From Tolypeutes matacus (Eukaryota; Chordata; Mammalia; Cingulata; Chlamyphoridae): DNA of 64,000 nucleotides. Below, one piece after another: positions 25,601 to 36,099 of this stretch. Numbering within the stretch: the stretch's first letter is position 1; each line of letters opens with the position of its first letter. Under the pieces are notes generated by a model. It did no database searches, was not told where the DNA came from, and saw nothing but the letters and a program-made list of their open reading frames with translations. The stretch is from positions 7,100,556-7,164,555 of the forward strand of contig JAKSZT010017954.1 in the NCBI GenBank assembly GCA_026826555.1, in the 5' to 3' direction. The position numbers were made by a program, and so were the translations under genes.

Positions 25601-27860
25601 AGAGAAGAGAAAACTTTCCAGGTACCACCCTACCCCTTTCTGTTATGTGATTTAGCCCCTGGATGCAGAAAGGACCTGGAAAATTAGGCTTCTCCAGTAT
25701 TGCATCTAGTAACATCTATAGGGTAAATTCTACATAGTTGGTCGAATCAAAATGGCACCAGAACTTCATGTTTCTTTCAAGTTAGAAGGAATTTATTCTT
25801 GAAGCCCAGTTTGCTCTATTTTTCGTAGAAGACATCGCCAAACCTATTGTATCCAGTTCTCATTTCTGTGTGATAATTGGAGGAAAGAATAGCAGCATCA
25901 GGAGTAATTGAAATTTGCAGCCCCCAACCGAATTTTACCCAAATTTGTTTATTTCCTCTTTTCCTAAACTCATGGCCCAAAGTTACTAAGTAGTTAGAAG
26001 ATTCGACTGTTAGCGTTTTTCTTTACTGTCCTGCCATTTTATACTGACTTTCATAAGGAGTGTACAGGATGATGAAATGGCCTAAACTCCAGAGAGGAGG
26101 AGTGAGGAGGAGAAGCCCCAATCTGTTTCAGGGCCCAGGGGCTCCATAGGTGACCTTGAAGAGGGAAAGAAGTCATTGCCCATTTTATTGATGTTGTGAT
26201 TAGCAGTAAAATATTATGATGTAGACAGATTATTATGCTGCATCCAATTAGCAATAAAGAGAAGCGCTTTAATATACCAGTGAATTAGATTTTAAAATTT
26301 TGGCAGTGGGAATTAACAAAGCCCTCTACTGAAGACATTGGCCAGCTCTTAAATCAATTTTTGATCGGGTAGAATCCATAAGCCTGAAAACTGAGATTAA
26401 GAAAGATGGCTGATTTATCTTTAGTCCCTTCATGCAGTTAAGAGGCTTTGAAACTCCATGGGCCTTTTGCAGATTTTCTTAAGAGCCAGGAAATACAGTC
26501 TTCCAAGGAGTTGTATCCTAGAGGGAAGTTAGGACATCATGGTGTCAACGTGCACAGGTACTGGGAGAGGGAGTTCTCATCTTGAAAACCTTGAGGGGAG
26601 GGAGGCAGACAAATGACCAATCTCGCAGCTCATTTTTTCTGGTTTTAGAATCTGTGACTCTAAGGTGATTTTCTCTGATGGGTCAGAGAAGCAGGTGTGT
26701 TTTGCTGGAGCAGATAAAAATGCTAAATAATAACGCTCCAAAGAAACACTTAAATAAATTATCACTTTTTTTCTTTTTGGAATATACTAAAGTTTTTGTT
26801 TTTTTTTTTCCCTTAAATTTTTTGAAAGAATAACATACATATGGGTATAAAGTTGTGTTAGGCCTAAGGAGTTGGTGTTGACCTTTTCTAAGTTGCTATT
26901 AAATAGTTGCTAGTTGGGAGGTAGGTGGCAAACTGGAAGAGAACCAGGGTAATTCCCTCTGTGGAAGCAGTGGCTGTGCTATCCAGGATAAATCTTCCAT
27001 GGATGGTATAAGATTCCAGAGGTTCAGACCCTGGGGAATGGTGACAGTCCAGGAAGGAAGAGTGGCCAAGTGTTTTTTACAGGTTATTTATCACTTTCTC
27101 AGTGTTGAAAAAGGAGGATGTTGAAGCTTTAATTGTGTGGTTTTTTCCTTAAACAGCTGGAACATAGTTCAATTAGAGGGAAATTCACCTGGTTTAAAAT
27201 GTCTTTTCCACATTTTTATGGCACTCGAGTATGGAGCATATTCAAAGGCCCCCCTCGCCATGGAGGCCACACACACTGGAAAGGTTTTAATGCCCTCTCT
27301 GATGTTCTTTGGTGATCTCAACAAGGTTTTGAAGTCTTTTCTGTGCTGTGTTGCATGCAGGTTTTAGAGAAATTTCAGAGCAACTTGTTACTGTTGAAGG
27401 ATCTTGTGCACTATCTAGTGCTGCTGGAATAAGTGGTATTTCGTGCACATTTTCCTGTCTTCCCATTTATCGGCTATGGAAACAGCTCTAACAGAAGGAA
27501 AGGATTTGGGACTCACACCAGAAATCTCGATCCAAAAACAAATCCATATCCAGTTTTACCTGCTGCTCACCCACATTGAAAATGAATTATCCTTTCTGTA
27601 CCACCTCAGTTTTCAAAGGAGAGCCAGAGCAGCAGCTTAAATGTGTAGAAATGTAAAGGCACAAAACTGTCTTACCCTTCCTTTGATCTCCTTGTCAGCC
27701 TTCTAGAGGTGTTTGTTGTAAGAATCCAGGGCAGAGATATGGTAATGAAAACTCTACTTGGTGAGACCATTGTATAGGTGTGAGTTGATTAATTGTGGTT
27801 ACTTTTCCTGATTGCCTGTTTTTTATGCTTTTTGTTTTTCCTTTAAGTATCATAGAATAT
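22670..27860. other. Long mostly unique intronic block
   Basis: No exon, RNA gene or well preserved repeat is recognised, apart from a possible MIR/L2 scrap at 22770-22870 and homopolymer runs. Parts at about 23870-24120 and 26160-26480 are repeat-free and rich in AT homeodomain-like words, so they are candidates for conserved noncoding DNA. Confidence 0.5.
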
Positions 27861-27865
27861 TTTAG

Positions 27866-28214
27866 ATTTATTTTATTTATTTATTCCTACCCCTCCAGCC
27901 CATGTGTACTCGCTGTCTGCTCTCTGTTCATTGTATGCTCTCTGTGTCTGCTCATCATTTTTCTTTTAGGAGGCACCGGGAATCGAACCTGGGAATTCCC
28001 ATGTGAAAGGGAGGCACCTAATTGCTTGAGCCACCTCTGCTCCCTGCTTGTTGTGTCTCTCATTGTGTTTCCTCCTTGTGTCTCCTCGTTGCATCATCTC
28101 ATTGCATCATTTTGTTGCATCAGCCTGTCTTCCTTAGGAGGCACCAGGAATCAAACCCAGGACGTCCCGTGTGATAGACCAGTGCCCAACTACTTCAGCC
28201 ACATCCGCTTCCCC
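27866..28214 (-). mobile_element. DAS-type SINE with two heads and long body
   Basis: On the minus strand there are two tRNA-like heads. One is near 28120-28214, with 'ggaagcggatgtggctgaag'. The other is near 27965-28050, with 'gtggctcaagcaatta'. Each is followed by a T/G/C-rich body in the + strand view. The order is head-body-head-body with a TAAA-type tail at the left end. It is either a tandem pair or an insertion into a sister copy. Confidence 0.8.
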
Positions 28215-28327
28215 TTATAATCTTTCTATATAAAAGGAGATTGGATGAAATGATTTCAGTGGCACGTCCAGCCCTAAAGTTATGAGATGGAGAAACTGTG
28301 GCTTGCCCAAAGTCACAAGGCCCATTC

Positions 28328-29956
28328 ATTTTTTTTTTTTTTTTTTTAATTTTATAATCAAATTTATTGAAACGTATTCATAAACCATACAGTTCATCTA
28401 AAGTGTACAGTCAGTGACATTTGGTATAATCACAGAATTGTGCATTTATCAATTCAATCATTATTAGAGCATTTTCATTACTCAAAAAAAAAAAAAAAAA
28501 GAAAAGAAAAATATACACCAAAAAACCCTACCTCTTAGTAGTAGTGACCTCTCATTCTTTCTAACCTTTGCCTGCCATACATAACTGCTGATCTACTTCC
28601 ATCTCCGTAATTTATTTGTATTTACATCTTATATTGATGGAGTCAAACAATATGTAGTACTTTTTGTTTAGTTTCTTTCACTTATCATGCTTCCTTTTTT
28701 TAAACCATTGATGGAAGATTAATATATTACTATACTTTACTGTTGTTTTGGTTGTATTTTTGCCCAAATATCACCCTGATATTGACCTCTTGTAACATTG
28801 ATGTACATTTGTTATGTTTCAAAGAAAAACATTCTTATATATGCATTATTCATGATACTCATTTTTCATAAGAGGGTTCGGTATGCTATACCGTCCCATT
28901 TTTTCATTTCTTTAGCTTTCCTTCTAGTGCAGGGGTTCTTAACTTTTTTTTGTTCCACAGACCCCTTTGCCAGTCAGGTGAAAACCATGGACCACTTACT
29001 GAGTCCACACTATACTGTGTATTATTTAATAAATATATCACACCTGCACCAACACATCCCCACAAGAATAATGTTTTGTTTTTTTTTTTTTTTTTGAATT
29101 TAAATTCAACCTCATGGACGCCTGGTTAAGAACCCCTGTTCTAGTGATATACACATCTTTAAACTTTCCTTTTCAACCAATATCGTACTCGTGTATTCGC
29201 ATTGCTAATTATAAACCCTGTGATGTTCTTTCACCATTTCTATTCATTTCCAAACAACCTTTTTACCAATTCTGCACAGACTATCCTCGCTTTACATTCT
29301 CTAACCACATTCTATTTCTGGTGACTTACATTCTAGCTATTAACTCCACGAGTTTGCTCATTATATTTAGTTCTTAATAGTGAAATCATACAATATTTGT
29401 CCTTTTGTGCTTGCTTGCTTCACGACTTCATTTCTTCTTACAGCTGAATAATATTTCGTAGTGTGTATATACCACAGTTTCTTTATGCATTCATCAGTTG
29501 ATGGACACTTTGGTTGTTTCCATCTTTTGGCATTCGTGAGCAATGCCACTATGAACATTGGTGCACAGGTTCATGTACCTACTCTCAGTTCTTTTAGGTG
29601 TATACCTAGTAGTGGTATTGCCGGGTTGCATGACAGATCTATATCTAACTTCCTTAGGAACTGCCAGACAGTTCTCCACAGTGGCTGTACCATTCTACAT
29701 TTCCACTGACAATGAATAAGCATTCCTATCTCTCCACATCCTCTCCAACACATGTAGTTTTCTGTTGTTGTTTTTTTTTAATAGTGGCATTATTCTACTA
29801 GGTATGAAATTATATCTCATTGTAGCTTTGATTTGCATTTATTTCCCTTATAGCTAGTACTGTTGAACATTTTTTCATATATTTTTTTCACCATTTGTAT
29901 TTCTTTAGAAAAACATCTATTCAAGTCTTTTGCCCATTTTTTAATTGGGTCATTTG

Positions 29957-29987
<31 letters not shown>

Positions 29988-30350
29988 GAGTTGTAGGTTC
30001 CCTATATATCATGCATATTGAACCTTTGTCAGATGTGTGATTTTCAAATATTTTCTCCCATTGAATTACACTGCCTTTTTACCCTCTTTACAAATTCCTT
30101 AGAGGTGCAAAAGTGTTTAATTTGGAGGAGGTCTCATTTATCTATTTTTTCATGGTTGCTTGTGCTTTGGGTATAAGGTTTAAGAGACCACCACCTACCA
30201 CAAGATCTTTAAAATGTTTCCCTACATTATCTTCTAGGAGTTTTATGGTCCTGGTTTTCATGTTTAGGTCTTTGATCCATTTTGAGTTGATTTTTGTGTA
30301 AAGAGTGAGGTGGAGGTGCTCTTTCATTCTTTTCTTAATAACCAGAAACA
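28328..30350 (-). mobile_element. L1 3' portion, xenarthran type, interrupted
   Basis: About 2 kb of L1, antisense. It runs from a poly-T start (the A tail) through the 3' UTR ('taaagtgtacagtcagtgac') to the ORF2 C-terminal part. Minus-strand frames at 29367-29558, 29571-29753 and 30142-30351 carry recognisable ORF2-end motifs (KKLWYIHT..YYSAVRRNE; QPLWRTVWQFLRKL..NPAIPLLGI; LYTKINSKWIKDLN). They lie in different frames, so the gene is broken. A hAT MITE at 28930-29138 splits the 3' UTR. A T run of about 29 nt (29959-29987) lies inside it. It is similar in type to 44160-44690. Confidence 0.88.
28930..29138. mobile_element. hAT-type MITE with perfect termini
   Basis: A 209-bp element starts 'caggggttcttaac' and ends with its exact inverse 'gttaagaacccctg'. 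It is flanked by a perfect 8-bp duplication 'ttctagtg' at 28922-28929 and 29139-29146. Eight-bp duplications and CAGGG..CCCTG ends are typical of hAT transposons. It has no coding capacity, so it would have needed a transposase in trans. It sits inside an L1 3' UTR, so it is younger than that L1. The family name is not assigned. Confidence 0.9.
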
Positions 30351-30741
30351 TAGAATCTTCTGGTTGGAGGGAGATCTTAAAGGTGATCTAGACTCAGGCA
30401 TTTGTCTCACGTGTTAATGTCCCTGTCAGATGGTCACACCCCTGACACACCTTTCAAGGGCTCTCTCCCATCTTTGGGTAGCTCTAATTGTTAGGAAAGT
30501 CGTCTTTGTGTAGAGTCGACGTCTCGTCCCCATGTGGGTTGTTCCCTCTTGAGACCATGTAATACAAGTCTCTTCTGACAGACAGCTCTTCCCACATGGG
30601 AAGACAGCAGTGCCCCCCACCTCCAGTCATTTACCAAGGAGAGGCAGGACTTTGAGTCTGTCACCATCCTGGACATTCTCCTTTAACTTTGTCACAGCTT
30701 ATCTCTAGCTCCTTTAAAGTGAGGTATGCAGAGAGTGATTC

Positions 30742-30965
30742 TGTTTTGTTTTGTTTGTTTTTTGAGGTATCAGGGCTGGGAATTAAACCCCAGACCTCGT
30801 ATGTGGGAAGCTGGCACACAACCACTGAGCCACATTGGCTCTCTTAAGTTGGTTTTTTTTTCCGTTTGTTTGCTTTTTCATTTTTTAGGAGGCACCGGGG
30901 ACTGAACCTGGGACCTCCTATGTGGGAAGCAGGTGCTCAGCCGCTTGAGTCACATCTGTTCCCTC
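30742..30965 (-). mobile_element. Dimeric tRNA-derived SINE (DAS type)
   Basis: On the minus strand the first unit (30965 to about 30875) has 'gtgactcaagcggctgagc'. An A-rich linker follows, then the second unit (30846 to about 30765) with 'gtggctcagtggttgtg' and an A/C tail. Unit order and spacing match the copies at 10735 and 14730. Confidence 0.87.
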
Positions 30966-31142
30966 TGGTGTGTTTTTAATCAGTATCTATCATCCCCATT
31001 TTCTCTTATATATCTTTATTAATACAGCCGAAACTTGGCATTAGTGTTGCTTTTGACTGAGTTGAGCTTAGTGCAAAGTAAATTGAAATTCCAACTTTTT
31101 CAAGTAAAAGAAAAGAGGTAAAGCTTAGTTGCAGGTTTTTAA

Positions 31143-31201
31143 AAGTCCTAAAGGTTTTTTTTTTGTTTTGTTTTGTTTTTTTTGTTTTTAAGTCCTAAAG
31201 G
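31143..31201 (-). repeat. Tail-only retroposon insertion
   Basis: A perfect 12-bp duplication 'aagtcctaaagg' (31143-31154 and 31190-31201) encloses only 35 nt of T and TTTTG repeats (31155-31189, plus one final A). On the minus strand this is an A/C-rich SINE- or L1-type tail with no body. The simplest reading is an extreme 5'-truncated L1-driven insertion. Confidence 0.75.
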
Positions 31202-32139
31202 TTTTAAGTATAGAGCGTTACATCGGGTGCTGTTGTAGTTCCTCCCCCACACACACACACACTATTAACCCATCATTTCAACTTGTTAAGCTTTGGGGAT
31301 TCATAGTCTGTCATTGAGAGTTAGTCCTTCCTTCCCTTGAGATTTCAGAGCACTTTATAATTGTGTTATAGCTATTACGACTTTTCTCCATTCAGTTTTT
31401 AGTGCCACTAGGAAATCATATCTTATCTCTCTATTCTCTTCCCAACACTTAACTCATAATGAATGCTTAATACATTTTGGTTGAATGAATGACTCAAAAA
31501 ATATCTCTCAAATTTTGTATATTAAAAAATAAGTTGAAGAAAACAATGCCTTGGATGCAGTTTTGAAGCCCTCTAGAAGCTTTTCTTTAGGTTGACTTTG
31601 ATCTATTCTTTTTAACATTGTTTGTAAAGAGGTTCAGTCTGTCGTGAATTTGCCTAATAGCACAGTGCTAAATATAGGTTCCTAAAAACCACTGTGCTGT
31701 GCACGGCTGTGCAGGTCAAACCACGGGTCTTAGGGGATTAATGGGGTTAAGGATATAAAAATTTCATCACTGATATATTAAAAGAAAAAAGATAGGAACC
31801 CTATAAAAATAGCACAGTTTTTTATACATGGTAGATTCTTAAGGAAAACCTACTTGCTGCAATAAATATGGCACTTTACCTTGAAAAAGGCCTGAAGTTT
31901 GTGGAAGGAGGAGGGTCTGAAATCGGATGAGAGTTGTAACACCAGATGTGCATGGGTGTGGCTCACAGCGCACACAGTGAACTGAGGTAGCTGGCACGCT
32001 AGCTGGCCCGCGTTTGAGGTGTGAGCATCGGTGGTTCTTGCAAGCAAAACAGCACATAAGCAAACACTTCACATCAGAACCAATCTGCATTTTCAAAAGC
32101 AGCATTATAGCAGCCCATTTCTTCATTCTGTTATTCACC

Positions 32140-32260
32140 AGATCAGTGAGACATCTTTGGGGCTCTTAAAGCTATTCCAGGCCCTGGGAATAAAAATATG
32201 CATAAGTTAGAATACTTACACTCAAGAAGCTCACAGTCTTAAAGACTAGTTTATTGTTGC
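32140..32260 (-). repeat. Probable L2 fragment
   Basis: 'ccaggccctgggaataaaaa' and 'cactcaagaagctcacagtc' are typical antisense L2 3' blocks. The fragment is short and diverged. Confidence 0.5.
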
Positions 32261-32589
32261 TAGGAAGAGTGAAAATAAATATGAAGGAGACAGACCTGAG
32301 ATCTAGCCATCTTCCAAAGTCCTCTGTAGCCAGAAGAATATTTCCTAAGTCTGGTCCCTTCTTACATTTAGCAGATTTCTCTTAAATCTGAAAGCTAGAG
32401 TTCGAATGGTCCTTACCTTTGAGCTCTATCTAAGAGATGGTTTCTTTAGGAACTGCATAAAGACTAGTATTTTACCCATCCAATAGCTGGTTTATAGTAA
32501 AATTCCACCTCACACCATTTACATGTGTGTGATCTGATGATGGCCTTAATTGAAAATAGACTAATGTACCAATAAAATCACAGATTCTT

Positions 32590-32735
32590 TGAACGAGAAG
32601 GGTCAAAAGAAATTGGGAGGCCAGGCCTGTCTCCATTCAGATAAAGAAACAAGGTTTTGAGAGCTGAAGGGACTTACTCAAAGTCACTTGGCTAATTAGG
32701 GGCAAAGCCAGAACTTGAATCCAGTTAATTTTTTA
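32590..32735 (-). repeat. MIR fragment
   Basis: 'gataaagaaacaaggttttg', 'cttactcaaagtcacttggc' and 'gccagaacttgaatccagtt' follow antisense MIR core and tRNA-like end in order. Confidence 0.65.
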
Positions 32736-33249
32736 AAGTATAATATGTTGCCAAAAAATTATGTCATAATGAGTATTATAAGACCTTATAGGATCATAAG
32801 ATCTTATTTAATTTCATCTTTTCGGTCTGTTTGTTGAGTTTCTATTTATAACAGGCATTCATTTTATTTCTGTTCCTTTACAAAACCTGGTACTACGTGG
32901 TGGGTCTTCCCTATACTGTACTCTGTAATTATATGTCTTTGTTCCGGTAAACAGAATATTGTTTCTTTGTATCCCAAAAGATTTAGGCATTTGCAATGAC
33001 TTGATCTGGGGTTTTGAGGGAAATATTTGTGGATTTTGTGCTGCATTCCAGAGGATTAAGAATTCATTGCTTCTAGACAAGATATGCTTTCTTTTCCAGG
33101 TGATGGGTTTTATTTTGTTTATATCTGTTTTCCGCTCTCCCAGTCTCCCCCACCTCACCCCCAACATCTACTGATTTGAAAATGTGTATCTGAAGTGCCC
33201 CATTGTACCAATTCGGGAGGTTTTTGTTTTTGTTGTTTGTTTGCTTTTT

Positions 33250-33640
33250 GTCTTTATAAAGGGTATTTATTTGGGGTAGAAACTTACAGTTACCAGGCCA
33301 TAAAGCATAAGTTTCTTTCTTCACCAATGTCTTTTGCCACATGTTAGAGCAAGATAGCTGCTGATGTTTGCCAGGGTTCAGGCTTCTTGGGTTCCTCTCT
33401 TTCCAGGGCTCTGTTTCTTTCTGGGCTTAGCTCCTCTGGTTCCTCCACAAGGTCAGCTGTAGACTATGAGGCTCTCTAGGCTTTGCCTCCACAAGACCAG
33501 CTGTGAACTGTCAGGTGAACGGCTCGTTTATATTCCCGGGGCCTTCTCTCCTCCTTCACGACCAAGTTCCTCTGTACGCTATTTCCCGGGGCTCCAGCCC
33601 AAGACTCCGCATCACAACTCCAACTCAGAGGAGTTTTGAC
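33250..33640 (-). mobile_element. Partial ERVL/MaLR-like LTR
   Basis: It shares 'tttataaagggtatttattt', 'cagttaccaggccataaagc' and 'gctgatgtttgccagggttc' with the complete LTR at 43386-44025 and continues to about the 'cacaactcc' region. It lacks the first 60 bp or so and the far end. A T/G-rich stretch (33214-33249) abuts the truncated edge. There is no viral coding sequence. Confidence 0.75.
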
Positions 33641-33699
33641 TGGGGCCCTCAGCCTCACCAGTTGACCATGGGTACTTTGCCTGGGGACAGTAGTCATTT

Positions 33700-35590
33700 A
33701 TAGTGAACCAAAATTTGAAGCAAAGAATTTGGGTAGCACCTCAAGAAAGCAGGAAGGGTGGTTAAAAACTGCATCCTTCTTTGACAGTCCACCCTTCTTT
33801 TTTGTAAGAAAGGGAATAAGCAAATATATTTTGAGCCCCCAGTGTTTGCAAAGAGTTTTCAAATTGTTCTCATTTTTTAAAATTATGTGAGTCCAAAAAG
33901 TCCCTGAGAGACAGATTTTGTTTATCTTTTGGGGATCTGAATTCTAGGCCCAGTGCTTTGAAAACAGCATTTTCCACTTGGAATCATTTGTCCTAAGCAC
34001 GGTTGTTGGGAGAAAATAATTTAAAGACTTGAGTAAATCAGGAGGTTTACTCAAATCTATAAATTTGAGTAAATTTGCCCCTCTCTCCCCATCTTTAAGG
34101 GCTGGACTTGAGAGTGCCCTTTAGCATTGCTTTAGGATTAAAAACCTTAACAAGGAGGAAATTTAAGGAGCAGGCACTAGCCCGTCTGGCTTTTGTGAAA
34201 ATGGGGAGTAGCAAGCACACTGTTAAATTCCATGGTGGCTTCAAGGTGTGTGGGGTTGGGGCCAACAAGTATGATGTGGTGCCGTAGGCAAGCTGAAGAT
34301 GGATGGCATATTGAGGTGGAAAGAGAAACGAGAACTTTAAGACCCTGTCATTCAGCCTCTGACAGTCTCTCTGTGTCTTTGTTCAGTTGAAGTACCTCAG
34401 TTAGAGTGTGAATCCTCGCTTGACAGTAGTTGTCAGGCTCCAGAGTGGTGATTTTCTCCTTCAGGAGAAGCTTTTACTTCTGACAGAATCAAGATCTCAT
34501 TTAAAGGGTGCTTATGGTCAAGTGAACCAGCTGCGGACAAAAGAGTTTCATCCAGGATTACCCTTCTAAGTAGCCTTAAGTTGATACGGCCTAGCCTACC
34601 TTGCTATCTTTTGATCATCCCTCAAGTTTGATTGCAGTTACGTTTTTCAGGTTCTCCTCAGGAAAATTGTGGTTTGACTATTGAATTTTCAATTGGTAAA
34701 GTTCTTTCACAGCTTTAAAGAGCATTGAGTCTTACCCCATCCATTGGGGGGGAGGGCTGTCATTATTTTATAAATTACGCTGTGTATGTGTGTGTTTCTC
34801 ACTTTTATTTTGCTGTCATTATAAAGGTTTTTATTGTATCAGGATAAAACCTCACTTTCTCCTGTTTCTCCCCTCTTAACCCGTATACTTGGGGCTTTAT
34901 CACTGTTCAGGCATTATTCAGTGTTCCTTGGCGTTTTATTGCTATTTTTCTATTTAGTTTTTAACAGTTCTCTGGCTAATTTATTTTAAAAGCTTTTTCC
35001 TTTGATTTTCTCATGATGAGTGTATTTGGTTACACTCACTGTTGAAAATGTAAATACTGTGGAAAGTTAGAAAATAAAAATATTCTGACACCTCCAGGAC
35101 TTATATTTTCTTGCTTATTCTTTTCAGTGCACATGAAAGTATATTGGTGCTCATAAAATCTGTAGATTCCTTTAGATCCAGCATGTAGGCCATAGGCATA
35201 TACCTAAAGAGACTTTACCTGCCTTTATTATGAATATATCTCTCCTTTAACATTAAGTGATTTTGACTGCTCTACTTTTTTGTTAAACAAAAAAAAAAAA
35301 CTATTAGAATCTTTTATGATTCAAAATAGAACATTAGTTTTAATATACATCAAAATGGATCCTTAATCCTCATAATGACTACCAATTATTTCACATTTGC
35401 TTATTATTTTATTGTAGTGTAATGTCCAATTATGGGAATGACTCTGAAGAGACATGATTTTTCTGGCTTAATGTGTAATTGTTTATTGAATACTTGTTCT
35501 CATTACAGTGATTTTTTTTGCCTTTTGAATTGCAGATATAAAGAAACTTAGATTTTGTTAAGTTGATTATTATTATGTGGTTAAAGAAAT
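33700..35590. other. Intronic sequence without recognised feature
   Basis: AT-rich unique sequence. A small set of alternating inverted copies of 'ttgagtaaat' lies at 34029-34075. No gene or named repeat is recognised. Confidence 0.5.
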
Positions 35591-35594
35591 CAAA

Positions 35595-36095
35595 TATTTA
35601 TCATGTTCACTATGTGGGAGGAATTGCATTAGGGATTGAAGTGAATGCAGAGATTTAAAGAGAACCTCCGTCCTCTCAAAGAAACTATTTGTGGGTATTA
35701 AAATATGAATAACAATATACAGTTATGTGCCTGGTAAGTCCCACAGGCATTAAGTATATAGAATAGAAGTTGATCGGAGGGTGTAGGTACCACGGGCTGT
35801 GGTGACTGGAGAAGTTGTTAACAAGGGAGTTTGCCTAAAACAGAACTTTGAAAGATAGAATGAAGAATGGGGAGCTCTCCAAGCACAGGTGTGTGTTAGA
35901 AGGGGTGGGCGCAGGAAGCTAGACGGCGTGGACGGTGGTTGGAGCAGAGGGAGAGTGCAGGAGGGCCCTGTTGAGGAGCTGGGGGGTTATTCTACATGTG
36001 GAAAACCATTGGAGGGCTTGAGGAGAGGAATGACTGCAGGATCTGATTTACATTTTAAAAACTCCTTCAGGCTGCTAGGGGGACAGTAGATTCTA
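35595..36095 (-). repeat. Probable ancient LINE (L2-like) remnant
   Basis: 'gttcactatgtgggaggaat' at the start and 'gaatgactgcaggatctgat' near 36027 resemble blocks of very old mammalian repeats. The family is unsure. The 66-codon open frame in it is chance. Confidence 0.35.
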
Positions 36096-36099
36096 CAGC

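Noticed and set aside
29367..30351. L1 ORF2-end frames as a working reverse transcriptase
   Set aside because: Only the C-terminal end is present, in several frames, and the element is truncated and interrupted.
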